64,000 nt of DNA from Siphlonurus alternatus (Eukaryota > Arthropoda > Insecta > Ephemeroptera > Siphlonuridae): the NCBI GenBank assembly GCA_949825025.1, contig OX463778.1, positions 42,030,646 to 42,094,645 of the forward strand, given 5' to 3'. The first letter of the stretch is position 1. Each line of letters starts with the position of its first letter. Shown one piece after another: positions 1-13,400 of this stretch. The translations under genes and the position numbers were made by a program. The notes under the pieces were generated by a model. That model saw only the letters and a list, made by a program, of their open reading frames with translations, was not told the origin of the DNA and did not search any database.

Positions 1-1365
1 TAAGTGCGTTTAATGTTTTCACAATCAAAAGTGCAGATAAAAGTGCAAGAACTTTTTTACTATCATAAGAAAAAAAATACATAAGTATATAATACAGTAT
101 ATATAATTATACATTATGCATATTATGTCATTGAAATAATGCACTATCATAATATTATAATTACGAAGATTAATTAAGGTTTGGCTAAATGTAATCTTAT
201 TAATTATTGTACAAATTGTAGCCACACTTTTATGTAATTTGTTATGCGTGGTGTGTAAAAATGTAAGTATATTATATATATATATATAATATATATATAT
301 ATATATCATTACAAATTATTACATCTCAGCACTCATTACAAATCTTGCTCATTTCATTTCACATAGATTAATTTTACGCGTATGATGTCCGAGGTGGTGG
401 GGGCGGAGAGTTACGGGGGATTTAAGAGTGCGTTGAGCACTATATTGCGAGCCACCGTGGTTTAGCCACATTTGCCGCAGAGCGTTAAATCTAATCTAAT
501 CTGATGTTATGTTTATTATAGAATCTTACGTTTGATCTTAATACAGTGTATAACTTTACTGTGTAGCTCTAGCTGCATGCGGTACGTTAATGAAAATAAT
601 GAATTTCTTAAAAGAAAACTTTATTAAAGGAACTGTGTAAAATAGATTTTTATTCTGTAACTGTCATGTTGTCTAAATATACTATAACCATTATTATTAT
701 ATATCATGCTCTGGGATATTAGCTCTGTTCGTAAATACACAAAATAAAAAATAGTGTTTTATAATAATTATAATGGATATAGTGTATTTAGACAACAGTG
801 ACAGAATAAAAATCTATTTTACACAGATCGATCCTTTAATAAAATTTTCATTTAAGAAATTCATTACGTACCGCATGCAGCTATAGAGCTACAGTAAAAA
901 AGTTATATACTGTATTAAGATCAAACATAAGATTCTATAATAAACATAACATCATATGTCTAAAATTAATCTATGTGAAATGAAATGAACAAGATTTGTA
1001 ATGAGTACTGAGATGTAATAATTTGTAATGATAAATTATAGTATATATATTAAATTTTTACATACCACGCATAACAAATAAATACGTGGCTATAATACAA
1101 TGGGTGCGATTCACGAAGCAGTTAACCAAGTTAAATGTGGTTAAGCTAAACGTGGTTAGAAACCTGTCTAACTGTTTCGTGGATTGCGCCCAATATGAAC
1201 AATAATTAATAAGATATTACATACAGCCAAACCTTAAATAATCTTCGTAATTTTAATATGTATCGTGTAGTATTTCAATGACATATGCATACTTTTATAT
1301 TGATAGTAAAAAGGTTCTTGCACTTTTAACTGAACTTTTGATTGTAAAAATATTAAACGCACTTA
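1..1365. repeat. Large foldback (palindromic) element, TTAA-type
   Basis: The first ~690 bases are repeated in inverse orientation at about 745-1365. The outermost bases, TAAGTGCGTTTAAT at position 1, match the reverse complement of the right end near 1352-1365, and the centre lies near 700-745. The right end is followed so that TTAA is formed, and the left end begins TAA, so the first T of a TTAA target is probably just off the window. The arms are imperfect: the left arm carries about 125 extra bases (roughly 374-500) and the right arm carries a small MITE at 1101-1192. No coding capacity is seen. It is probably a non-autonomous piggyBac-like or foldback element. Confidence 0.75.
1101..1192. 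mobile_element. 92-bp MITE with terminal inverted repeats
   Basis: The ends are near-perfect inverted repeats of about 24 bases: TGGGTGCGATTCACGAA at the left and TTCGTGGATTGCGCCCA at the right. It sits inside the right arm of the larger palindrome, and the matching stretch of the left arm (about 200-235) lacks it, which defines it as an insertion. No clear target duplication was seen. Confidence 0.65.
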
Positions 1366-2144
1366 AGACTAAATAATATGTACTTAATTGTTTTTTTATT
1401 GATGAGTCTTTGTTATACTGATGTATATTATTATTTTCCATGTACTGTACTGTCCTTAAAAGTTAAAAACTGGAATACACGAATAGATAATATGTTAGAT
1501 CGTAACGCATGTATTCCAATTTTTTACTTCAGAATAGAAACTGTACATATATAAAGGTTCATCAATGAAAATCGATTAAAATACATATTTCCGCGAGCAG
1601 AGCTATTATCTATTAGCTGTTATGTAAAATATTATTATCGCAAAAGCAATACAAAAACATGCATTTCAGTATAATAATTGTATTATATCCAATAATAAAG
1701 ACAATAATTCAAGAAAAATAGTAACAAATAAACTTATCGTAAATAAATTATTATAACATATGTAATGATGGCAGCCTCAGTATATTAATTTATATTTCAT
1801 TTATCGTGTCGTGGTAAATAAATGTTTCTTTACGAATCCAAATGGCCTAGCTACGCCATATATTATATATGCCATAAATATTTGAATACAACTAAAACTT
1901 CCTATCCAAAAGGCACATCAGTGATCTTATAATAAAAAAACGCCCTTTAACTTCTAGCATTTGTGATGAGAGGAGCCAATCGTTTTTATGTAATATTGCA
2001 AATTTGTTTTTTAATTTAATTGCGGTAAAAATATCTGTTAAGGTGATATTATGTTAAATTTTGTTTGAAATTATACATAATTATGTATCAATTTATTTGT
2101 ATATTAATGACATTTACCACATTAACCGCAAAAGTATCATGCAA

Positions 2145-2266
<122 letters not shown>

Positions 2267-3533
2267 TAATGACACTCGACTTCTGAAGCATCATAACGAT
2301 TGGGATTTTGACATGTAGAAATATGTAGCATAAAGCATAATGCGCTAAATACTAAAAATATAAAAAAATTAATTTTATATGAAATGTTCTTTTTTGTTTC
2401 TGATTTCATTTGATATATTTGATTTAGTAAAATATTATTGGGCCTCCCCAAAAATATCTTAGAATTCAGTGCATATTATGCACGGTGATCATTATATACA
2501 TATATGAAACAGAATATTAATTATTAATATAGAAATAATAAGTTATTATTTAACTTGTAATTAAAATACTTTCCTTGAAGAGACTACAGTGTTATTAAAT
2601 AGTGCTGAATCTCTATATAGGAGTTGCGAAAGCATTGACACTCAATTAAGCCTAGGTGAAGTTATTTTCATAATTTACTTGTAGGGAGCGAACAATATAA
2701 AGATCATGATCATCCTGCATGGAACGTTTCTATTGCATATTTGCATGGTCTCGACACACCTTAAGTTCTGTACATATTTTCAAATAAATTCAGTAACAAG
2801 TAATAACAAGCAGAAATGAAAAAAATTATAATAAGTCAAAGTCTTGCTAGTGATTGAAAGCCCAAAGAAGATGAGGGCAATAAATAGTTACTATATCTAT
2901 TAACTACATGATATTTATGTAATTATTATGTATAATTACTTAAATATATTTATATTAAATCCATAATATGCTTGAACTAAATTTCAGAGTGGCTGCATGT
3001 GACGTCATAATCATGCAGGCAAAAGTTTACCTAGGATTGCATGTTAAGTATTAAAAGTTCCATGACGTAGACGTCACATCTTCTTTACACTATACTTTGA
3101 GGGTGTTATAGAATTAAAAACATAAGAAAAAACTCGAGATGATGATTAGAAAATACACTCTGCAGCAAAAATATAAAATTGGTCCAGTATACTTCGTTTT
3201 TTTTTTTTTTTTTTTTTTTTTTTTCCTTCTGCAACTTAATTTATAGTTTAAGTTTTACATAATATGGTATAAAAAATATGTATGTGAAAAAATGTGTCAA
3301 ACTTACCTCGATGACTTCTAACCAAATATATAATAAAAGTTACATGCAGGTTTCCAATTTTATTCATATTAATTATTGTATACATGCACGATAAATAAAG
3401 AATGAAAATATATTTTGTATAATTTTCCATATTTATATAAATTTTTAATCTTTTCCTCCTTCAACCCAAGCTTGAATCATGAATTTCTTATTCATCGATC
3501 CCCTTTTAAGCCCACTAAAAATAAATTATATCA

Positions 3534-3535
<2 letters not shown>

Positions 3536-3589
<54 letters not shown>
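3536..3589. repeat. (AT)n microsatellite
   Basis: A pure AT dinucleotide run of about 54 bases. Confidence 0.95.
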
Positions 3590-3592
<3 letters not shown>

Positions 3593-4089
3593 CTCTTTAC
3601 CACCTTTTGATACTATATGCTTACTTTGACACTTTAATTTTCATATTGATTTAAGTGTGAAACTTAATTTTCCATACAAATATTTGCTATATTTTATTTT
3701 TTTTTTAATTATAACAGTACTGACATTAAGGTCAATAGCCTATGATTCTATACAACAATGTATAACGAAAAGACAATCCTATATTATTAATGCGCTAATT
3801 GCATTATTACAGCATAGCAGTCATTATTTTCATAAATATCGAGTATATTTTAATTATTAAAATTTGAATTCTAACTGTAAGTACAACTTATTAGCTGCGA
3901 ATTGCATTAGAAATAGTTTAGACGTACATATCATTAATTACTATTTGTTAGTTTTGCTACATGTTTTAATAGTTATATTAATTGTTCGTAAAATCAGCTT
4001 GTTTCTCGTACTTTTTAAATTCTCCCAAAAAAAGCGCGCGAAGAGTTTAGCCAATCAGCGTGAATTTTGAAAAGGGTGTTCTGTAGTTG

Positions 4090-4473
4090 AAGATGCTTTC
4101 ATAAATAGCCGCCGGTTGTCATTTTTAGGAAAACAGCGAAAACAGACCTTTGTCTCGTTTGTCTCTAGTGATTTAAATTCAGCGCGGCTAAGGTCTGATT
4201 ATTGACGAAAGAACATCACATTCCGTAACGTATAATTCCAGATTCCATTTTCAATTCCAACATGGCTGAAATTGTTATGGTTTTGAATAGTTCGTGCAAT
4301 CTATTTTTTAATTGCTTGAATGACACTCTCTTGTGCCATCAAAATTTAATGTATACTTAGAATTTGATTAATTTCCTTCCTGAAATGAATTTTTCAGATA
4401 GTTTTTAAATTTTAATATCGAGTTAAATGTGTATCATGCATATTTGATAAACAGTCCTCCAGCTGACAGCAGA
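4090..4473 (+). promoter_or_regulatory. Probable promoter / 5' UTR zone of the exostosin gene
   Basis: The DNA is less AT-biased than its surroundings around 4105-4210 (GCCGCCGG, then GCGCGGC). A possible 3' splice site, TTTTTCAG, lies near 4392-4399 ahead of the start codon, so an upstream non-coding exon is plausible. No clear TATA box was seen. This is inference from composition and position only. Confidence 0.3.
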
Positions 4474-6756
4474 ATGACAAGTGACACAGGCTACAAGACT
4501 GTAGGAGCTTACAGCTACAAAGAATATTTCTTACATTGGCTTTCCCATGTAAAATTATCCAGAATTATCCTATTAGTCACTTTAATATTGGTAATAGTTC
4601 CATTAATAACGCACTATTATCTATCCAAAGTTGAAGGAGACCGTTCTGATTCTGATATTCATCGATCTCGGTTAAAACTTGAGGCGTTTGAAGATTTTAC
4701 TTCACTGAAAGCATCGGATTTGAAGCTGAGAATAGAAGAAATGCTGCGAATTAAAGGTAGATATATAAACTAATTTGATGTACATATACAGTATGCCTAC
4801 GGTATGTACATAATATATTGTAGTGTGTACGTACTTCATTTATATAATACGCATACTGTGTAGCTATAAGCTATAATTCATATAAAATATGCATACTGTA
4901 TACTGTTTGCATATTATACATAGTATGATACTGTATAACAGATCTTAGTTTACCTCTAGACAATAGGTGACTTGTCCTTACACTGATCCTCGCCATGATC
5001 TGTGAGTGGAGCTGCAACTTTTTGCAACTTGCAGTTCAAAGTCGACCAATCACTTGACAGCATGACGTCATGCCGTTCTAATCCATCAATGGCTGCTCTG
5101 TGGTCAACCAATCGCAGAATCGCTTGGCAGCATGGCGTCACACACGAGCCGCGGTGGCCCGAGGTAGTTGTCTTTATCTCGCTAGTATTTGGAATTGAGC
5201 AGTGCTAGGGTGAAAACAATTGCACTGAAGCAAACTAGAATAGTTGTACCACGTTTTGGCAGTGAAAAATGTTAACTTTTTATTTTCTTTCGTACCTAAC
5301 TCGCAGTTCACAAAATTTTTTCCCCATCTTCGCAATGTATTATTTCGTTTCTACATGCTTTGACCGTACACGAAGTTGCAGCGCCACTCGCACAGATAGC
5401 GAGGATCAGTGTAAGGACAAGTCACCTATTCAGTAGAGTATTAAGTACATAAAGGACCAAGAGATGGCGCTGATCGCTGAAATTTTGGCGAGGATACAGC
5501 AATACCTATAGCATTGGGAGAATCACAAAAACAACAAATTTTATATGAAATACATCTTTTACGAAGTTAAAATATTTTTTTATATTTGTCCGAACGTATT
5601 TGACAACTAATTATGGTGTTGTCACTTCTGTAAAATTATGCTGTGGCTGCTGAGAGAGCATTTACATGATTTTACAATGTTAAACATAATACAATGGGCC
5701 TCGCTAGACGCACATAGTTCAGCTGTTTCCCATCAGTTTCCGCGAGGGGCGCTACTAACTTTATGACGTCATCAGCCAATGAAAAGGTGGCCAGCTGTCA
5801 TTCTAGCCTTTTCACTGGCTGATATCTGGCGCCGTTTAGTCTAGACTGAACTGTCTAGATGTAAACTAAGATCTGTTATACTGTACTGTAGCTTGGCTCC
5901 TGCCATGCTATATAATAAATATATACCGGGTCACCAGTGGCAGAAGGGAGAAGAAGGTGGCTTTGGCTGCGTGAGTAGAAGGGTCGCAACGGTGAGCACT
6001 GAAGGGTCTGGACCTGCCTGGAGCTGCCGTCGGTGCAGATCTTGATGGTAGTAGCAAACTCTAGCAAATGCTACTACCTATTCAGTTGAATATGATACAT
6101 ACAGTACATACTGTTTATATAAAATTTGCTGTGGCCCCCCTCTCCCGGAAGCTTTTTTCTGGAACTGCGCTTGCTGTATATGAACAGAAAGAGAACTCAA
6201 GAGTTGTGTACAGTACTGTTAAATTTGTCTTCTTTTTCAGTTTTTTTTTTTTTTTTTTTTTATAAAATATTATTCTTGGTAATTTTGGCGTCATACCTGC
6301 AATGTTGCATTGAAAAGTTCTCTCAGACAGAATCAAATTAAATACATTTTAAAAATTAGAGAAGGGAATTTTCTGAAATTTAATTGCTTATGGTTTGGCC
6401 AAATTCAAGGGGATGGTTTTCTCACAACAGTTTCATTTTTGGTTTGTGTCCATAAGGCCTCATGTTAAACTCCTACCTTAATTTTCAGAAAACTGATCAG
6501 ACGGATCCACTTCAAAATGTGTATGCCACCTATTGATGGCAAGTTCAAAGTTCCCTGTAAGTCTTGTTGCATTCAAGAGGGCAAATACCGAGATCTCAAT
6601 CAACTGAGATTCATCATCCTTAACCTTTTTGACAGTCTGAACACTTAAATATTCTACCGCAAAATGCTGTAACGTCATTTCCTTTCCTTAATGACTTTTC
6701 CTTTGCTTGCGATTGTTAAATATTTGCATATTTGCATTCTGCAGCATAATTTGTAG

Positions 6757-6788
<32 letters not shown>

Positions 6789-9700
6789 CGGAAAGAAATT
6801 GACTACAATATACAGTACATAATTAAAAATCTTCTATCCAAAAATGCAATAAAAAATTCATGCAGGTTGTATGTTGTTAAAATGATGTGGTAGCACTCTG
6901 GCTTACATACATCCAGTTTTTTTTGTTTTTTTGTTTGTTTTTTTCAGACTCGGTTAGTCTTGAACTTCGAGACTTAGAAGCACGCAGGCAACGTTTGCAA
7001 GCAGAGGTCAGCAGTCATAACCAGCGTATTGAAGAGCTCAAAACCGAGTTATTACGGCAGCAAACAGACCTAGAACGCCTAAAAATATCAGTGGAACAAG
7101 TAAGAATACAGTGCACATTAAAGCCCTGCTTAAAATTGTTGTAAACATATATTATATACAGTAAAAACTCATTTATTACGCAACGTGTTGTTAGGTGAAA
7201 CTCGATTTTAAGTAAAAGAGATCGAGGTCCCGTCAAAAATAATTAGCATTGCATGGTACAAGAAAAACTTGATATAAGTCAAGGTACACTTGATATAATG
7301 TAAAACTAATTTCCTGGGTCCCTTGACTTTACTTAATAACAAGTTTTTACTGTATATATTTTTTAAATTCTGTTTAGTTTTAATTTGACTCTGCCAAGTG
7401 AATCGAAAATTTTGTATTTCCGGCTTGGTGAAGAGCTTTTCTGTTTCCGAACAATTCTGGATAGAGCATCATTTTTTTCAGTATTTGAAGTTGCTGTAAA
7501 ATTTCTATTATTCCTTTTAAACTTATTATGCCTTTTTATGTTTGCATTATTTATTATTTGTTTGTTTACCTGGTATGTATTTGTTTATTTATTGAATCAT
7601 TTAAATATGGTAAATATTTAATTATTGTAAATTCCACTTATACTTATAGTGCTGCATTTCTTACTTGAGTTTCTTTTTACAGGCTCAAGTTGCTCAACGA
7701 GAGGCTATTGAACGCAACAGCCCAGAGTTAGCTCTGCCAAAGAGACTACTCCCTCCTGCATCAAGTCTCTCAGAAACTCTCCCACCACCTGTGGAAAAAG
7801 AAGCTTTACTGTGTCGAATGCATCGTTGTTTTGATTATTCCCGATGTGCTCTTACATCAGGGCTTCCGGTGTATCTGTATGATCCTGAAAGCTATCAACA
7901 CCTAGAACCAGACCCCTTCTTGAGGACGACAGTTGCTCAGACTTTAGGATATAATCCACATTTCACCCCTGACCCTGCACAATCTTGTTTATTTATTGTC
8001 ATGGTTGGCGATGTTCCCAGTGAAGAATTACAAAGATCTCTACCACAATTACCGTACTGGAGAGGTGATGGTAGAAACCATATTTTATTGCACTTAACTA
8101 GAGGTCCTTATGGTGGACCTAAGTTAAGTATACATAATTTAGGTCGTGCAATTGTCGCTCAGAGTACAGCTGTTGAAGGAGAATATCGTCCTGGGTTTGA
8201 TATATTAGTCCCTCCTGCTATGGGTCCACCTGGAGGTGATGTGTGGCAAGAGTGTGCACCGATGTTACCAGCACGCAGAAGGGTACTTCTCTCCTTCCAA
8301 GGTGAATTACATGCAGGCTTACCCAAAGAAGAACTTGACCAATTTGTTGTGACTCACTTGCAAGGACTGATTAGGAGTACAACTTCAGACAGATTCATAC
8401 TCAATTTTTCATGTCCACGGGACTCTCCAGTGACAGCTGTAGCTCAAGGAGGAGAGGGAGAATGGTTGCCATGTGGTACAGAGTCTAGTCGAGCTTCTGT
8501 GCTTCGGTCATCCACCTACACTCTCATCTTAGCCCCCTCTGTACCCAACTTGGTTGCTACTCCCCTGGTCTTGTCTCGACTATCTGAAGCTCTCAAACAA
8601 GGAGCTATTCCTGTTCTGCTGGGAGACCACATCATGCTGCCATTCTCAGACACGCTTGCCTGGAAAAGAGCGGTCATTTATCTGCCCAAGGTATACATAA
8701 TTATATACTATACTGTGTATAACATACCCAAACTACTAGAATGAACTGCTGTAAAATGATATATCATCTTAAAATTTCACAGTGAGCCTATATACCCCCC
8801 CCCCTCCCGTTCCTTCTCTTTTTTTTTACCAAAAAAACAACAACAACAACAACAAATGTTCGAAAAACATTCGAACATTCACTTAAAATGTCATGTTCCT
8901 TTATTTACTATTTATTTATTTAATTTTAATGCTTGGAACTTCCTGTTTTAATTTTCATTTGTTGGCATTAGCTTATGTCTGGAAAAGTTTATTTTTGGAA
9001 TGGAAGTGACATATATTATATGTATACAACGATGGCATTTAAACAGTATCGATCAGAGATTACTGGTTTGCGGTTGTGATATGGTGTATTAAGAGTACAG
9101 TATACAAAATAGTTTGCTCGGCCAGACATAAACTAAGGCTTAAAAATCGTTAACATGATTAAAAAAAAATGTTAATTAACCCCAAAATACAAATCAATTA
9201 TTCTTATTTGTTACTTTTTTTTTATATTTTACATTACTTTTATATTACATATAATATTTATTTTTTTTATTTTTTTTTTTAATGAACAACACAGTTTGTT
9301 TACATGCCATTCATTAGCAATTATTATATAAAATGTTTCTGTGAGAGTTCAACCAATGATAAGCCTGGAAGGTGGGGATATTTCAGATTTAGCGAAAGAC
9401 ATGTCTGAAACCTGAAACACACATGACATAGCTGGCACGTATTTTCCCTCTTGACCTGGAATATTGCTAAGTGTTGCTGTTATACGACAGGCTCGTGTGA
9501 CGGAGCTGCACCTGGTGCTGAGGGCCATTCCTGATGCGGACGTGCTTGTGCTCAGACGTCAGGGCCGGCTACTGTGGGAGCGCTACCTCGCCTCTGTACA
9601 GGCTCTTACAGACACTCTGGTGGCTGCTCTGCGAGACAGGCTTTCTATCCCACCACTACCTGTGGACGAGGAGCCCTCCCCTTCGGCTTTCAACACCTCA

Positions 9701-10424
9701 TTTGTGGTAAGATATGGAGAAGAGTTAATGCTAGGATTCAAAACATTTAGGATGCAAAACATTTTTGTAATTTAACGGCAACAAAAGGGACAACTTAAGG
9801 TATAAAGCATGCAGTTTGAAATTATTTTTTTAAACTGCAGTACACAGCTATTTTTTTTATTTTATTATTTTTTTTTTTTTTAGATTGTTTAGATGCTCAT
9901 CAGTTGCAATTAGAGGTTGACTCCAAACTGATGAACCTTCAGGTTACAGGTTCACTTGAAAATTATTTACATATTATTAAGTTGTTTTGCATCGTTTAAA
10001 TGCTTGATCAGTCCATTGATGATGTTAATGTTAAGCACACCAAATTCGGGAGGTGGGGGAACCGTCTCCATAAGGCATATGTTAAAAAAAATGGAATGGA
10101 GGAAATAGCTATATCGCCCATGTTAAATCCAAAAGAGGCTGTCCACTTCCCTTGGATCTGTACCTGATCTTGGGGTTCTTTTTTGCATAATTATAAATGT
10201 GATTATCCTGAATTTGAAATCTCCTCTGATAAATTATTTCATGACTTGTATATTATCTAAATTTAGTGAACTTAGCATTACTTTGTCTGAAAATATATTA
10301 TGATTATGAATTCTGGATTATTTTAGTATTGTATGTGATCTCCCTGTAATACCCAAGTATGTAGTTGTAACTTCTTTCTGGAGTGTCCTCTCCTCACATT
10401 TTTAAATTTTGTCGCATTTTTTAT

Positions 10425-10466
<42 letters not shown>

Positions 10467-13400
10467 TCTTTACTATCTAGCTTTACTTCTATTTAAAGAA
10501 AATTTTGTAAATATTATAGACCAAATTTTTGTTCCAGCCATTAAAAATGGAGGGCCTTGTACCAGATGCAGAGGCTGACGAAAGTCTGGGACCCATTGAA
10601 CCACCGTATCCTTCACCTCGTTTCAGACGTAATCACTCTCTCTTCCTCTCTCAGGTAAAACGCTGGTCCTTGGTGTAATAGAGCAATTTAAGTTAAATCA
10701 AATTTTCTCTTTCAGGGATATGAACTATGGAATGATTGGGGTGATCCATTCCGGCTGTATCCTCAACTACCATTTGATCCAATCTTGCCATCAGATGCCA
10801 AGTTTATTGGTAATATATTTTTTATTTTGCTCTGAGGTATTGTTCCTGTTTATAACAGTTTTTGTCTAAAAGGCTCTGGTCTTGGATTCCGTCCAATTGG
10901 TCATGGTGCAGGAGGGTCTGGTCGGGAGTTCTCAGAGTCTTTAGGTGGCAACCAGCCACGTGAACAGTTCACCATTGTGCTACTGACCTATGAAAGAGAG
11001 CAGGTATTACTTGCCTCCATTGGCAGATTACTTGGACTGCCCTACCTCAACAAGGTACATTCATCTTATAACATTTAGAAAATAGGTTATTGTCTTGTTC
11101 TGATAGATGAAGGAAGTAAAAACAATTAGTGTATGTTATATGTATGTATATAAATACGTATTAAAGAAGAGAAAGCATTGAATTAGTTAAGTATACTGTC
11201 CTTGTTAATAATTTTACTCTTCATATTTAATTTAGTGTTAGAAACTACTTTTTGAAAAAGAAAATAATGCTGAATGATAACAATTATTTATTAATAAAAG
11301 TATGAACCTTTATATTACTTTACTTAAAACAATATTACATTGCAGGTTGTTGTAGTGTGGAATTCCCCCAAGCCACCTGTGGAGGACTTGCGCTGGCCGG
11401 ACATTGGTGTCCCTGTTCATGTAAGTGTTAAGACCAGGAAATTTTTGGTTGGTGCTGATGTAATTTATTGTTGTATGTGCAGGTGGTGAAGGCTGGTCGG
11501 AATAGCCTCAACAATAGGTTCCTGCCTTATGACGTGATTGAAACTGAAGCTATCCTCTCTGTAGACGATGACGCACATCTCAGGCACGACGAGATCATGT
11601 TCGGCTTCAGGTAACAATAAGCAGTAATATCCTTTTAATTCTGAACTTCGTTACTGTACTTAATTTCCATTCATTCAAATTGGACCGTTAAGAACTATTT
11701 TATTTTTATTATTTTAATAAATAATTTTTTATTTTTTTTTATTTTTTTTTTTATTTTGTTATTTTTTTTAAGAGTGTTTGTGTTCTTTGGCATAGATTGT
11801 TTTACCAAATTGTGTACATAAGTATTTTAATACATATTAATTGCTAACTATTAGTCACACTTCCAGTAAATACTGTATTATTTTAAGCAGTAAAGAAATG
11901 TATCTATAGGTATTTCAATTAACTGGGAAAAAATTTAGGCCCTTTTAGATTATTAAATACAATAAAAGAAACATTGGCCAAACTCCTACCAATTTTTTCT
12001 GGAACTATTGAAGCACAATTGTAGCAACAATGTATAAAAAATTGTATCATTTTGTTTACGTTTTATGTGTGCAGGGTTTGGCGAGAGCAGCGTGATCGTG
12101 TGGTTGGCTTTCCGGGACGCTACCATGCCTGGGACTTGGACCACGGTGCCTGGCTGTACAACTCAAACTACTCCTGCGAACTCTCCATGGTGCTCACAGG
12201 TACACTGATGCTATGTCTCATTTTATTAGTTTTCTTTGCTTGCATTTAGTTTGGAAGCAACAGGCAATACTCTTTTTCAAATACTTTTTAGATTTTTAAA
12301 GTCCGTAGACAAGGTGTTATTTCTATCAGATGACGTTAATTCCAATGTGCTCTTTCCGTCATCGGTATGTATCATACAAGTACAAGTATAAGCGTTCGAA
12401 AGGATAAGCTAGCAGTTGACTAGTGGGACATAGAGGGCAGCAGTGTGGCTGACCAAAAAGTATCATATAAATATAAGTTTAAGCGGAGAAGTAGGCGTGA
12501 CCTCTAGTAGTTCAGTTGGTGGAGCATCTGTCTAGATCACGGAAAGGTCCCGGGTTCAATTCCCGGCCGAGTTCACACTTTTGCTTTCGAGCGCTTAAAC
12601 TTGTACTTGTATGATACGTACCGATGACGGAAAAAGCACATTGGAATTAGGCAATACTCTTTTACAACAGCACAAATATTCTAGTTTTCTACTGTTTCCA
12701 CAGTTCCACACTGAAGCTTTTTACTATGAACTTAAAAGTCTCAGATCTCATTACATTTATTTACGTATTACTTTTAAAATTATATGACACACTATGCTAC
12801 AGTACTGTACAATTTATATGTTATTGATATATATATATCAAGTCATATATATATATATATATTTATTTTTTTATGATGTTAACTTTTTTTATTTTTAGGT
12901 GCTGCTTTTTTCCACAAGTACTACGCTTACATGTACAGTTACTGGATGCCACAAGCTATCCGCGACAAGGTGGATGAGTACATGAACTGTGAGGACATTG
13001 CCATGAACTTCCTTGTATCTCACATCACACGCAAGCCGCCAGTCAAGGTGCCCGACAGCTGGCAAGTCTGATATCGTGCTTTACTGATGACTTGCTTAAT
13101 CCACAGGTGACCTCTCGTTGGACATTCCGATGCCCTGGCTGTCCAGTCTCACTCTCTGAAGATGACACACACTTCCAGGAGAGACATAAGTGCATCAACT
13201 TCTTTAGCGAAGTAAGTAAACTTTCCCTAACTTAAGACCTGTAAACATGTTGTATGAAGTATCCAAATATGCATCTTCATTAATTTATCAGTTTCAAATC
13301 AAAGACAGCTCGGTTGAATGTCAAATGATCAAAAATTGTTTATTTTTTTTTAAGGGTAAGGTAACGCCACCAATGTTAAAAAAAAATCCCTCTCACAAAA

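Larger units (their letters stand above)
12259..12663. repeat. Direct repeat AGGCAATACTCTTTT bracketing the foldback tRNA-like element
   Basis: AGGCAATACTCTTTT occurs near 12262-12276 and again at about 12649-12663, immediately after the right end of the foldback element. The pair looks like a roughly 15-base duplication of the insertion site. The left copy is about 60 bases away from the left inverted repeat, so the inserted unit may be longer than the foldback itself. Confidence 0.5.

Noticed and set aside
4429..4473. In-frame extension of the exostosin start to 4429
   Set aside because: It starts at GTG, not ATG. The first in-frame ATG is 4474, followed by a normal type II membrane protein N-terminus.
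12499..12573. Functional tRNA-Ser(AGA) gene
   Set aside because: The acceptor stem does not pair and the variable arm is too short for tRNA-Ser; it sits inside a foldback element.
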